From assembly GCA_017547845.1 (NCBI GenBank), contig JAFYNZ010000032.1, positions 1 through 44,658 of the forward strand: a stretch of DNA of 44,658 bases, read 5' to 3'. The stretch is from Muribaculaceae bacterium (GTDB taxonomy: Bacteria > Bacteroidota > Bacteroidia > Bacteroidales > Muribaculaceae). The notes under the pieces were generated by a model, which worked only from the letters and a program-made list of their open reading frames with translations, was not told where the DNA came from and did no database searches. Positions 17,235-25,935 of this stretch are shown in pieces (within the stretch, counting starts at the first letter, position 1; each line of letters begins with the position of its first letter). Position numbers and translations under genes: made by a program.

Positions 17235-18416
17235 TTAGTCAAACGGATAAGCCGCCACGAAGCAGTCAGGGTGACGCAACTCCTCTTGATGCGCTTTGAG
17301 GTTGGCTATTGTCACGTCGCCTACGATATAATTATAGTCGTCTGACGAGTACTGTTCACGCACCTTAGAGAAGTTGAGCAGATTACGTTGTTCGGCAGTT
17401 TTATAGCGGAAATACACGCGGAATGTATGCTCTTTGGTGTAGGCAGGTAGCACAGAGTTGTTGCGTTTCTTATACTCATAGCGATAGTTGTAGGCACAAG
17501 CAGTGATGTCGCTGAGCACGGCTGAGCCTGTGGGGTGACCACCGGCACCACGACCGAACATAAATTGCTTACCATAGAATAAACCCTTGATTACCACGCC
17601 ATTAAATTCATCTTCCACGCCGTAGATATATTTATTGCGAGAGATGAGTTGCGGAATAACACACATGATGAGTCTATCGTCAAATTTCTCAACATGAGCC
17701 ACAAGCTTGATGCGACGGTCTTTTTCTTTGGTAAAACGAATGTCGGCATCATTCATGGTGGAAATGCCATAGGTGAAGATTTCTTCCGGAGTAACATAGA
17801 CACCAAATGCGTGCATAGTGACGATGATAAGCTTAAACAGTGAGTCCCAGCCATCTATGTCAAGAGTCGGATTGCTCTCAGCGAAGCCGAGTTCTTGGGC
17901 AAGGCGAAGAGCATCGCCGTAGCTCATATGCTCGTTGAAAATCTTGGAGAGAATGAAGTTGGAAGAGCCATTGAGGATACCTTTGACAGAGCAAAGCAGA
18001 TCATTGTCGTAATATTCTTCGAGATTGCGGATCACAGGGATAGAGCCACACGCTGAAGCATCGTAGAGCAATGGTGTGTTGTATTGCTCTTGAAGGTCAA
18101 TCAGCTCGATGATGTGATAAGCAAGCATCTTTTTATTGCCCGACACGACCGGGATACGCTTCTTCAAGGCACGCTTTACGATGTCGTAAGCAGCATCAGC
18201 ATCATCTATCAATTCTACTATGAGATTGATATCCTTATCTTCAAAAATGTCATCAGGATTGTCGGTAAAATGAGCCTCTACGCCACGATTTTTGGCAAGA
18301 TTGCGTACACAGATAGTCTTAATAGTGACACTCTGCGAATTGATACGCTCCAATACGTCATACAATCCACGACCTACGTTTCCAAATCCAAATAGACCTA
18401 TAGTTAAGTTTTTCAT
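17235..18416 (-). CDS. hom: Homoserine dehydrogenase (methionine cluster)
   Basis: The enzyme reduces aspartate semialdehyde to homoserine. The 393-residue protein has the nucleotide-binding motif G10-F-G12-N-V-G15, an SGNKKMLA segment equivalent to the conserved Asn-Lys, ILNGSSNFIL and the catalytic-domain signature TLDIDGWDSLFKL. The C-terminal 70-80 residues may form a divergent ACT-like domain. The usual VVE(L)xGG loop reads VELIDDAD, a noticeable deviation. It is the third gene of metY-metX-hom, 16 bases after metX, which points to a copy dedicated to methionine synthesis. Bacteroidales usually also carry a fused aspartokinase-homoserine dehydrogenase. Confidence 0.92.
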   Translation of the reverse strand: MKNLTIGLFGFGNVGRGLYDVLERINSQSVTIKTICVRNLAKNRGVEAHFTDNPDDIFEDKDINLIVELIDDADAAYDIVKRALKKRIPVVSGNKKMLAYHIIELIDLQEQYNTPLLYDASACGSIPVIRNLEEYYDNDLLCSVKGILNGSSNFILSKIFNEHMSYGDALRLAQELGFAESNPTLDIDGWDSLFKLIIVTMHAFGVYVTPEEIFTYGISTMNDADIRFTKEKDRRIKLVAHVEKFDDRLIMCVIPQLISRNKYIYGVEDEFNGVVIKGLFYGKQFMFGRGAGGHPTGSAVLSDITACAYNYRYEYKKRNNSVLPAYTKEHTFRVYFRYKTAEQRNLLNFSKVREQYSSDDYNYIVGDVTIANLKAHQEELRHPDCFVAAYPFD

Positions 18417-18432
18417 GTGATATCTTAGGGGG

Positions 18433-19452
18433 TTAATAGTTCATAAAATTAGTGATTATGTTGTTGAGTTTCTCGTGTTCGACAAGAAATCCGTCGTGAC
18501 CAAACGATGACTCGATCAAGTGATATTCCACATCCGAGATATACTGACGCATCTGAATATGCGCTTCGACAGGGAATAGAATGTCGGACGAGATAGCGAC
18601 CACAAGCGTGCGAGCCTTAATCTGTCGGAGAGCGTCGGCTACCGATCCACGACCACGTCCGATGTTGTGAGAGTCTACGGCCTCAGTCATGCGATAGTAA
18701 GAGAAGGCGTTAAATCGACGGCGCAGCTTCTCACCTTGGTGCTGTTGATAGGTGTGAGCACGACGCTCAAATGCTGCGTCCGTAGGGTTGTCACGGTCTT
18801 GCTGAGTAGCGTTATATGCCGGTGCACCGCGATAGCTGATTAGGGCTATCGAACGTGCCACAGCCATACCATCAAGGCCGGCATCGTCTCGGAGTTGCCC
18901 CCAAGTGCCATCTGCTCTGATGGCCATACGTTGCGACTCATTGAATGCAGCAGCCCATGGTTCGGTGTTAGTGGTAGTTGCGATAAGAGCGAGATTCTCC
19001 ATGAAATCAGGCTCTGTCACGGCCCATTCCATGCATTGAAATCCACCTATTGAACTACCGATGAGCAACTTCACTCTATCTATACCGAGGTGTTTTGCAA
19101 GCAATCTATGGCAAGTCACCATGTCGCGTACCGTGATGCGTGGGAAATCGTAATACCACTTTTCGCCGGTCGTCGGATTTATTGACAGTGGCGATGTCGT
19201 GCCATAATGAGAACCTAAAAAATTAGCACACACGATAAAATACTTGTTAGGGTCGAGAAATCTACCCTCTTCGACAGTATTCGGCCACCAATCCTTGACA
19301 TCGGAGTTGGCCGTCAAAGCATGACACACCCAAATCACGTTGTCTTTTGCTTCAGAGAGAGTGCCAAATGTGTCGTAAGCAATGACGACCTCCGGCAAGA
19401 TCTCTCCCGACTCCAGCTCTACAGGACTGTTATGATGATAGGTTTTAGCCAT
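18433..19452 (-). CDS. metX: Homoserine O-acetyltransferase
   Basis: The enzyme acetylates homoserine with acetyl-CoA, activating it for direct sulfhydrylation. This alpha/beta-hydrolase-fold protein has 339 residues, with the nucleophile elbow GSSIGG (Ser134), the family segment CHALTANSDV, and FGHDGFLVEH carrying the catalytic His. An acetyl rather than succinyl donor is inferred from adjacency to an O-acetylhomoserine sulfhydrylase. It lies 3 bases downstream of metY and 16 bases upstream of hom. Confidence 0.94.
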   Translation of the reverse strand: MAKTYHHNSPVELESGEILPEVVIAYDTFGTLSEAKDNVIWVCHALTANSDVKDWWPNTVEEGRFLDPNKYFIVCANFLGSHYGTTSPLSINPTTGEKWYYDFPRITVRDMVTCHRLLAKHLGIDRVKLLIGSSIGGFQCMEWAVTEPDFMENLALIATTTNTEPWAAAFNESQRMAIRADGTWGQLRDDAGLDGMAVARSIALISYRGAPAYNATQQDRDNPTDAAFERRAHTYQQHQGEKLRRRFNAFSYYRMTEAVDSHNIGRGRGSVADALRQIKARTLVVAISSDILFPVEAHIQMRQYISDVEYHLIESSFGHDGFLVEHEKLNNIITNFMNY

Positions 19453-19455
19453 ACG

Positions 19456-20736
19456 TTATATCTTTTCAAGTGCTTGTTGATAGTCGGCGATGATATCCTC
19501 CACATTCTCCAAACCGAGAGAGATACGAAGGAGTGTCGGGGTGATACCGGCTGCCTCTTTTGCTTGATCCGAAAGCTGCTTGTGGGTGGTCGATGCAGGG
19601 TGAGTGACCACTGTGATAGAGTCGCCTATCATAGTCATATGGGCCGACAGACGCAGACTTTCCACAAATTTCACTGTGCTTTCGAGCGTACCTTCGAGTT
19701 CGATAGTCATGACAGCCGACGCACCAAATCGGAAATATTTCTTTGCCAATTCGTAGCTTGAATGGTCCTCAAATCCGACAAAGCTGACACTTCTCACCTT
19801 AGGGTGCTGACGACAGAATTCAGCCAAACGATAGGTCGATTCGACTTCATGCTTCACACGCAATGACAGCGTCTCAAGACCTAAAAGCATCAGATAAGCA
19901 TCGAATGATGATGGACAACAACCAAAGTCGCGCATACCATCGACACGACATTTGACGATGAACGCCTGATTGCCAAACGCTTCATAGAGATTGAGTCCGT
20001 GATAACCTTCTGAAGGGCCATCTATTGTAGGGAATTTACCACACGACCAGTCGAATTTACCACCGTCGACGATGATGCCACCCATAGCATTTCCATGACC
20101 ATTAATCCACTTAGTAGCCGAGTCGGTGATAATGTCGGCACCCCAGTCTAAAGGATTGCAGAGATAGCCACCGGCACCAAACGTATTATCGACCACGAGC
20201 GGAATATTGTGACTATGAGCCAACTCAGCCAATGCTTCGATATCTGCCACGCGGCAAGTAGGATTGCCCATTGACTCGACAAAGATAGCACGAGTCTTAT
20301 CGTCGATAAGTCCCGCCATATCTTGAGCATTATCGCTTGCTGCCATACGACAATCAATGCCGAGATTGCGGAGCGAGATAACGAATTGGTTGTGAGTTCC
20401 ACCATAGAGATAAGGCGAGGTCACGATGTTGTCGCCCTGCTTTGCGAGCGATGTGACAGTGAGTAGAATAGCCGACATACCTGACGATGTCGCCAAAGCA
20501 CCCACACCACCATAGAGGGCAGCGATACGTTCTTCGTAGGCAGCAGTCGTAGGATTGTGGAGACGAGTATAAATGTAGCCCGGCTCGCTAAGTGTAAATA
20601 GATTGGCGGCATAGTCGCATGATGGGAAATGATAGGCTGCTGTGGGGTGAATAGCTATTCCTCTTGCTTGTGATTGATCAACATGATATCCGCCATGGAT
20701 CTGAAGTGTCTCAAAATGTAGTTTATCTGATGACAT
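19456..20736 (-). CDS. metY: O-acetylhomoserine sulfhydrylase
   Basis: This PLP enzyme of the Cys/Met-metabolism family makes homocysteine from O-acetylhomoserine and sulfide. The 426-residue protein begins with the characteristic LQIHGGYHVDQ and contains YTRLHNPTTAAYEERIAALYGG, the PLP aspartate region VVDNTFGAGG and the Schiff-base Lys209 in SATKWINGHG. It is the first gene of the leftward met cluster, with a roughly 235-nt leader that contains a Met-rich mini-ORF. It could also use other sulfur nucleophiles. Confidence 0.95.
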   Translation of the reverse strand: MSSDKLHFETLQIHGGYHVDQSQARGIAIHPTAAYHFPSCDYAANLFTLSEPGYIYTRLHNPTTAAYEERIAALYGGVGALATSSGMSAILLTVTSLAKQGDNIVTSPYLYGGTHNQFVISLRNLGIDCRMAASDNAQDMAGLIDDKTRAIFVESMGNPTCRVADIEALAELAHSHNIPLVVDNTFGAGGYLCNPLDWGADIITDSATKWINGHGNAMGGIIVDGGKFDWSCGKFPTIDGPSEGYHGLNLYEAFGNQAFIVKCRVDGMRDFGCCPSSFDAYLMLLGLETLSLRVKHEVESTYRLAEFCRQHPKVRSVSFVGFEDHSSYELAKKYFRFGASAVMTIELEGTLESTVKFVESLRLSAHMTMIGDSITVVTHPASTTHKQLSDQAKEAAGITPTLLRISLGLENVEDIIADYQQALEKI

Positions 20737-20770
20737 AATAATTCCTGTTTATAGATTAATATGATACGCT

Positions 20771-20792
20771 ACACCTTATTATATATAGGTGT
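20771..20792 (-). promoter_or_regulatory. Hairpin before metY
   Basis: ACACCT and AGGTGT are perfectly complementary across a 10-base A/T loop, ending about 35 bases upstream of the metY ATG. There is no following T-run, so it is more likely a regulatory stem than a simple terminator. Confidence 0.5.
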
Positions 20793-20866
20793 GTTGTGAA
20801 ATTCTAAAATATGTAACGAAGAGAAAGTGCGGAGTGATCCTCCATGGAGAAGTAAACAAATAGTGC

Positions 20867-20911
20867 CTAACGGCACATTCGCATAGACATAGACATTGAG
20901 CGTTGCATCAT
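20867..20911 (-). CDS. Met/Cys-rich leader peptide
   Basis: A 14-codon frame encodes MMQRSMSMSMRMCR and ends in TAG inside a GTGCC/GGCAC hairpin. Six of 14 residues are Met and one is Cys, the end products of the pathway encoded downstream. It lies about 60 nt after the promoter and about 130 nt before metY. Amino-acid-rich leader peptides of this form classically sense charging of the matching tRNA by ribosome stalling (established for trp, his and leu operons in other bacteria). Its role here is inference. An in-frame GTG precedes the two ATGs. Confidence 0.6.
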   Translation of the reverse strand: MMQRSMSMSMRMCR

Positions 20912-20976
20912 CACTGATACATACGAATCAATATATATGTTTGACAATAATCTCATTGTTTTGCGTTGTTTGCGTG

Positions 20977-21008
20977 CAAATTTAGACAAATAAATCCAAA
21001 CAACCAAA
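20977..21008 (-). promoter_or_regulatory. Promoter of the met cluster
   Basis: On the minus strand TTTG (21008-21005) is followed after 20 bases by TAAATTTG (20984-20977), a complete Bacteroidetes consensus. Transcription would begin near 20972, giving a leader of about 235 nt, unusually long for this window. Confidence 0.8.
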
Positions 21009-21080
21009 TTTTTGAGACAAAAACACCGATTTTTGCTTTAAATTTGATAATCTCTTCACAGTCATAGTGACAGACTGAGG

Positions 21081-22742
21081 TCAGCACATGCAGATGAGCA
21101 GAACTTGCACTATAATAACTCTGACAAACATACTTAACGGATAGACAGTCGTGTAGGCCACTGCCGGAGCATCATTACCGACCACATCGTTGGCGTAATT
21201 GAGTGCCATCGGATTGGCCATACTACCGCACAACATACCCCCAACCGTCGCATAATCCATCTTCATAATTCGTGAAGCTATAAATCCTACGATAAGCACC
21301 GGAACAATAGTTATCACAAAGCCTATACCAATCCATGCCATACCTTCAGGGCGAATCACGATATCAAAGAAATCACTACCGGCATCGATGCCCAGACAAG
21401 CAAGATAGAGCGACAATCCAAGGGCTCGAAGCATCAGATTGGCACTGCGAGTGACGTATGTGACCATATGCAATCTGGGTCCGAACGTACCCATCAAAAT
21501 GCCTACAATAATCGGACCACCTGCAAGACCGAGCTTCACGGGCATACTGACTCCCGGTATCATGATCGGAATTGAGCCGAGTATCAAGCCAATGGTCAGA
21601 CCGATAAAGACCGACACAAGGTTGGGTTCGCCAAGATTTTTGACAGTGTTGCCCATCATCTCGCTGACCTCTTTGACAGCCTTCGCCTCACCGACAACAA
21701 TCAGACGGTCGCCAAGTTGGAGACGCAATTGAGGGCTTGCCAAGATGGATATACCTCCACGATAGACACGAGTAGTGTTAACACCATAGTCATTGCGTAG
21801 ATGAAGCGAGCCGAGTCGCTTACCATTCAATTCGGGCTTGGTGATGAGGATTTTTTGAGAGACAAGATGCGAGTCGACCTTGTTCCAGTCGATATCACGT
21901 TTGTTCCAATCGGTAGACTCTTGTTCGCCAAAGAGCACTTCAAGAGCAGCGACATCTTTCTCATTGGTCACGACCAAGATTCTGTCGCCTTCCTCAAGGA
22001 CAGTTTCCGAAGTCGGAATACTCACCTCATTGTCTCCTCTCCATAGGCGAGTAATGATGAAATGATGTCCCTTGAGTATATCGATTCCCTTCAAACTCTT
22101 ACCGAAGATAGCCGGGTTTTGAATCTTAAAAGCAGCGATAAAAGTCTCATCATGCTCCTCTGTAGGACGCAATTTATCGTTATTGCGATAGAATATCTTA
22201 CGAGACACCACCAATGCCAAAATCACACCTACCACGCCCAACGGATATGCCACTGCACAGCCCAATGCCAACGAACTGCTGTCGATTCCAAGTTGCTTCA
22301 AGGTCTGCTGAGCAGCACCCAGAGCCGGGGTATTGGTGACAGCGCCACACATCACGCCGACCATGTCGGTAATGGGAATTCCGGTCAAAAAAGCAGCGAT
22401 GACAGTAATGACAATACCGAGCATTATCACAGCCATAGCAAGCATGTTGAGTGTCAATCCACCCTTACGAAACGAACTGAAAAAGCCCGGACCGACTTGG
22501 AGTCCGAGAGCATATACGAAGAGTATCAACCCGAAATTTTCCGCATAGTTGAGCATATCGGCATCTAACGAAAGACCGAGGTGTCCTGCCAAAATGCCCA
22601 CAAAAAAGACTAATGTTGCACCTAATGAAACGCCCAAAACCTTAATCTTGCCCAGTGACAAACCCACGGCACAAATTATAGAGAGCACGATGACTGCTTG
22701 CAACGCACTATGATCGATAAGTATTGATTCAATCCATTCCAT
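21081..22742 (-). CDS. AspT/YidE-family transporter with TrkA_C domains
   Basis: This is a polytopic membrane transporter of the aspartate:alanine exchanger family. The 553-residue protein has two hydrophobic halves (about 12-190 and 375-553, each with a repeat such as GLILFVYALGLQVGPGFF and LALYLACLGIDAGSDFF-like text). Two regulatory TrkA_C/RCK-C-like domains lie between them, each with a GDRILVV or GDRLIVVGE motif. The substrate is uncertain; family members exchange dicarboxylates or amino acids. It is transcribed alone, with a promoter at 22791-22822. Confidence 0.88.
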   Translation of the reverse strand: MEWIESILIDHSALQAVIVLSIICAVGLSLGKIKVLGVSLGATLVFFVGILAGHLGLSLDADMLNYAENFGLILFVYALGLQVGPGFFSSFRKGGLTLNMLAMAVIMLGIVITVIAAFLTGIPITDMVGVMCGAVTNTPALGAAQQTLKQLGIDSSSLALGCAVAYPLGVVGVILALVVSRKIFYRNNDKLRPTEEHDETFIAAFKIQNPAIFGKSLKGIDILKGHHFIITRLWRGDNEVSIPTSETVLEEGDRILVVTNEKDVAALEVLFGEQESTDWNKRDIDWNKVDSHLVSQKILITKPELNGKRLGSLHLRNDYGVNTTRVYRGGISILASPQLRLQLGDRLIVVGEAKAVKEVSEMMGNTVKNLGEPNLVSVFIGLTIGLILGSIPIMIPGVSMPVKLGLAGGPIIVGILMGTFGPRLHMVTYVTRSANLMLRALGLSLYLACLGIDAGSDFFDIVIRPEGMAWIGIGFVITIVPVLIVGFIASRIMKMDYATVGGMLCGSMANPMALNYANDVVGNDAPAVAYTTVYPLSMFVRVIIVQVLLICMC

Positions 22743-22790
22743 AGCAATGAATTATGATATATGTCGGTTATATTGGTAGTATTTAGAGTG

Positions 22791-22822
22791 CAAAAATACA
22801 CAATATTGCTGACTCTGACAAC
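22791..22822 (-). promoter_or_regulatory. Promoter of the AspT-family transporter
   Basis: On the minus strand GTTG (22822-22819; three of four match TTTG) is followed after 20 bases by TATTTTTG (22798-22791), a full TAnnTTTG match. The start codon lies about 50 bases downstream. Confidence 0.6.
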
Positions 22823-22973
22823 CAATCGCCACCACATTTTGTACACAAAAAACTCTGCTATCTGATGTGTCATAACATCGTCCACTACTGCACTGAGAGA
22901 TTTGTCCACTCCCACGCTAAAACTTCGGGACTTGGCGACAACTATGAGGCAGCCAATACCTATATAAACATAG

Positions 22974-22999
22974 CAGCCCGACACGAATGCCGAGCTGCC
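22974..22999 (-). terminator. Terminator after dsbD
   Basis: On the minus strand GCAGC...GCTGC with inner CGGCATTCGTGTCG forms an almost continuous hairpin beginning 23 bases after the dsbD stop. It is followed by TATGTTTATATAG. The weak T-run makes efficiency uncertain. Confidence 0.65.
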
Positions 23000-23022
23000 C
23001 ATTATCGGGAGATTAAAGTTAA

Positions 23023-25023
23023 TTACTTTTTAGCGTTGTACTTTTGAAGACCATTCTTGAGGAACTTCTGATAGTTAGCCACGTCTTGACCATTGTCGTA
23101 GTCCATAGCAGGAGCCAATGGGTTACCTTCGTTGTCGAGGATTACGTGGAATGGCTGAGCGTTAGCACCGAACTTAGAGCGTTGGAGGTAGCTCCACTTG
23201 TCGCCTACGGTGCGAAGAGTGCGTTCTGTGCCATCCTTTTCAGTCACTACGATTGGTTCAGGAAGAGCAGCCTTTTCGTCCACCATAAGAGTGATAAGCA
23301 CGAAATCGTTGTCGATAGAAGACTTCACTTCAGTATCAGTCCACACTGCAGCTTCAAGCTTACGGCAGTTAACACAACCGTGACCAGAGAAGTCTACCAA
23401 TACAGGCTTACCAAGTTCTTGAGCGAGCTTCATACCTTCTTCGTAGTCTGACACTTGTGCGTGTACATCACCCTCGAAGAGCGAGAAGTCTTGAGTGTGT
23501 GTAGGAGGAGCGAATGCACTGATAGCCTTAAGAGGAGCACCCCAAAGACCAGGAACCATGTACATCGCAAATGACAAGCTGATTACAGCCAATGAGAAGC
23601 GACCTACACCCACCTTTTCGAGCTTAGAGTCGTGAGGGAATTGGATCTTGCCGAGCAAATAGAAACCGAGGAGTGCGAAGATGATGATCCAGAGTGATAC
23701 GAACACTTCACGGTCGAGGATACGCCAGCCGTATGCGAGGTCGGCAACTGAGAGGAACTTGAGAGCGAGGGCAAGTTCAAGGAAACCAAGAACAACCTTC
23801 ACTGAGTTCAACCAACCACCACTCTTAGGCATTGACTTAAGCATTGTTGGGAAGATTGCAAACACTGTGAATGGCAATGCCAATGCAAGTGAGAAGCCAA
23901 ACATACCGATAGCAGGCGACAAGAAGTTAGATGTCGCAGCAGCTTCAACGAGGAGCGTACCGATGATAGGACCTGTACAAGAGAATGATACGAGTACCAA
24001 TGTGAATGCCATGAAGAACACGCTGAGGAGACCTGTTGTTGAGTCTACCTTAGAGTCCATCTTGTTGGTCCAAGAAGCTGGCAATGTGAGTTCAAAACCA
24101 CCGAGGAACGAAACTCCGAAGAGCACGAGAAGGAGGAAGAAGATGATGTTGAACAATGCACTTGTCGAAAGGTCATTCAATGCACTTGCACCGAAGATAG
24201 AAGTCACGATAAGACCGAGTGCTACATAGATAACGATGATAGATGTACCATAGATGATAGCAGTGCGGACAGACTTGCTTCTTGACTTATTTTGCTTGAG
24301 GAAGAAGCTCACTGTCATAGGAATCATAGGCCATACACATGGGGTAACCAATGCGATGAGACCACCGACGAAACCTGCGATGAAGATGTAGAGCATGCTT
24401 GCATTGCTTTCATCAGGCTCGTTGGCAAGAGTGCGAAGTTCTTCTTCAACGTTTTTCCACCAGCCATCTTTGCCCTCAGTAGCAGCAGGAGCAGGAAGAG
24501 CAGCAGCTACAGAGTCTGTCAAAGCAGTAGCAGCTGTGTCAACTGCAGCTTCTTCAGTAGCTTCTACTTCCTCAACTTCGCCCTTCACCGGAGCCTTACC
24601 TGTGAATTTCTTGCTACCAAAGATCTGGTGGCAACCTTGGTCATCACAAGCTTGACCCTTGATTTCAACGTTTACAGAGTATTCAGCAGCAGTCGCTTTG
24701 AGCTTCTGAGTGAATGTCACTGAGTTAGCGTAGTAGTATTGGTCTACTTCGAAAGTGTCGTCAAACTCTTTAGTATAAGCCTTGTTGGCAACAGGCTTGC
24801 CTACGAGTTGAGCACCCTTTACATCGAAATAGAATTCCAATGGATTAGAGCCACCAGCAGGGTTTTCCACAGCGTAAAGGTGGAAACCGTCAGCAATAGT
24901 AGCTGTCATCTGGATTTTTGGATTTTCTGTGTTGTCGTCTACAAGTTTGTACGACCAAGTCACTTGAGCGTTAGCCATGATGGCAATCAACGCCAAGAGC
25001 AGTGTTGAAAATAGTTTTTTCAT
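23023..25023 (-). CDS. dsbD: Thiol:disulfide interchange protein DsbD
   Basis: DsbD carries reducing power from cytoplasmic thioredoxin across the inner membrane to envelope proteins. The 666-residue protein starts with a signal peptide (about 1-19). An N-terminal beta domain carries a Cys pair in GQACDDQGCHQ, and an Ala/Glu-rich linker follows (about 145-190). The eight-helix CcdA-like core has its two conserved cysteines in VTPCVWPMIPMT and FSCTGPIIGT. A C-terminal thioredoxin domain carries CVNC (about 550-553) in DFSGHGCVNCRKLE. It is the last gene of the leftward thiol-redox group and is followed by a terminator. Confidence 0.96.
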   Translation of the reverse strand: MKKLFSTLLLALIAIMANAQVTWSYKLVDDNTENPKIQMTATIADGFHLYAVENPAGGSNPLEFYFDVKGAQLVGKPVANKAYTKEFDDTFEVDQYYYANSVTFTQKLKATAAEYSVNVEIKGQACDDQGCHQIFGSKKFTGKAPVKGEVEEVEATEEAAVDTAATALTDSVAAALPAPAATEGKDGWWKNVEEELRTLANEPDESNASMLYIFIAGFVGGLIALVTPCVWPMIPMTVSFFLKQNKSRSKSVRTAIIYGTSIIVIYVALGLIVTSIFGASALNDLSTSALFNIIFFLLLVLFGVSFLGGFELTLPASWTNKMDSKVDSTTGLLSVFFMAFTLVLVSFSCTGPIIGTLLVEAAATSNFLSPAIGMFGFSLALALPFTVFAIFPTMLKSMPKSGGWLNSVKVVLGFLELALALKFLSVADLAYGWRILDREVFVSLWIIIFALLGFYLLGKIQFPHDSKLEKVGVGRFSLAVISLSFAMYMVPGLWGAPLKAISAFAPPTHTQDFSLFEGDVHAQVSDYEEGMKLAQELGKPVLVDFSGHGCVNCRKLEAAVWTDTEVKSSIDNDFVLITLMVDEKAALPEPIVVTEKDGTERTLRTVGDKWSYLQRSKFGANAQPFHVILDNEGNPLAPAMDYDNGQDVANYQKFLKNGLQKYNAKK

Positions 25024-25057
25024 ATTCTAATGGTTAATTAATTAAATTCTTTACTAA

Positions 25058-25915
25058 TTATTCTGCTGAAGGATCATTCTCTTCGCTTACGATGATATCT
25101 ACAAGGTGTGCTTGAAGGATAACATCGTCAGATGCGCGATATACGAAACCTACGATTTCGCAATTATCTGCGTTCCAAGCCTCATTGAGAGTGTAAGTAG
25201 TGGTGATAGTCTCAAGGCGTTGGTTGGCATTGAATGAAGCACCGAGAGACTGACCCCATGTGCCATTGATTGCTGAACGCAACACGTGGTTGTGTTCATA
25301 TTCCCAGTTGACACCCTTTGCTGTCACTTGAGGACCGATGATACCGTTTTCGATCACCCAGAGTTGGAGATAAAGAGTTTCTCCTACCGCTTCAGAGAAT
25401 TCAATATCTGTGGCGAGTGTCACAGTGCGAGTAGTAGCATCATATGTGCTTTCCATTGAAAGATTGACAGGAGTCGAAGCAGTCATCTGTTGGTTGACAT
25501 ATGCAGCCCACTTATCCTTATTATCGAGGAGCTTTGATCCATCGAATGTAGAGCGGTCAATCATTGCTGTTGGGAATGCCTTTACAGAGTATTTCTTGTA
25601 GTAGGCATCTGCATCATCGCTACTAAGGTTGACCATCACGCCATCTTTGCCAGGCATTGGCTTCTGGTAAGGACCAGAAGTCGGGTGAAGACCGACAGCG
25701 ATGAAGTTATCACCAAATGTGTGGTGAATGTTGTCGATAATCGCAGCAGCGTCAGGGCAGTTTACACACTGCATACCTGTGTAGTCTTCAAGCAATACGA
25801 CCTTTTCAGACTTATTGACTTCTACTTCGATGTAGCGATCTTCTTCCGGGATGTTGTCGCAGCTGACAAAAGCCATCGAAGCAGCTACGGCACTAAATAA
25901 AAATATCTTTTTCAT
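25058..25915 (-). CDS. Omp28-type outer-membrane lipoprotein
   Basis: This lipoprotein of 285 residues has a lipobox ending at Cys19 (FVSC). An Omp28-family domain with thioredoxin-like features follows: LLEDYTGMQCVNCPDAA, whose Cys50-x-x-Cys53 resembles a redox-active pair, and a later KAFPTAMIDRS segment placed like a thioredoxin cis-Pro loop. The C-terminal half is beta-rich. Family members are surface-exposed in Porphyromonas (established); the biochemical role is not known. It lies 34 bases upstream of dsbD and 20 bases downstream of DUF6029, so it is likely in the same operon. Confidence 0.88.
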   Translation of the reverse strand: MKKIFLFSAVAASMAFVSCDNIPEEDRYIEVEVNKSEKVVLLEDYTGMQCVNCPDAAAIIDNIHHTFGDNFIAVGLHPTSGPYQKPMPGKDGVMVNLSSDDADAYYKKYSVKAFPTAMIDRSTFDGSKLLDNKDKWAAYVNQQMTASTPVNLSMESTYDATTRTVTLATDIEFSEAVGETLYLQLWVIENGIIGPQVTAKGVNWEYEHNHVLRSAINGTWGQSLGASFNANQRLETITTTYTLNEAWNADNCEIVGFVYRASDDVILQAHLVDIIVSEENDPSAE

Positions 25916-25935
25916 TTATTTGATTCTTGAAGTTA

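Larger units (their letters stand above)
20737..20976 (-). promoter_or_regulatory. Structured 5' leader of metY-metX-hom
   Basis: Between the promoter and metY lie several potential hairpins (minus strand). ACAAT/ATTGT lies near the 5' end. GTGCC-GTTA-GGCAC spans the end of the Met-rich mini-ORF. GGAG/CTCC follows. ACACCT/AGGTGT (20792-20771) lies about 35 bases before metY. Two alternative pairings involve the beginning of the mini-ORF: AGTGAT (20915-20910) with ATCACT (20838-20833), and ATGAT-GCA-ACGCT (20911-20899) with AGCGTATCAT (20770-20761). I found no long U-run terminator. Attenuation or translational control is inferred. It does not show an obvious SAM-I or SAM-II riboswitch core. 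Confidence 0.55.

Noticed and set aside
20737-20976. SAM riboswitch upstream of metY
   Set aside because: I could not find the conserved cores of SAM-I or SAM-II type riboswitches; the leader instead holds a Met-codon-rich mini-ORF. A covariance-model search would be decisive.
22676-23002. 108-codon minus-strand ORF between dsbD and the AspT-family gene
   Set aside because: It overlaps the transporter's 5' end, its promoter and the dsbD terminator and has no domain.
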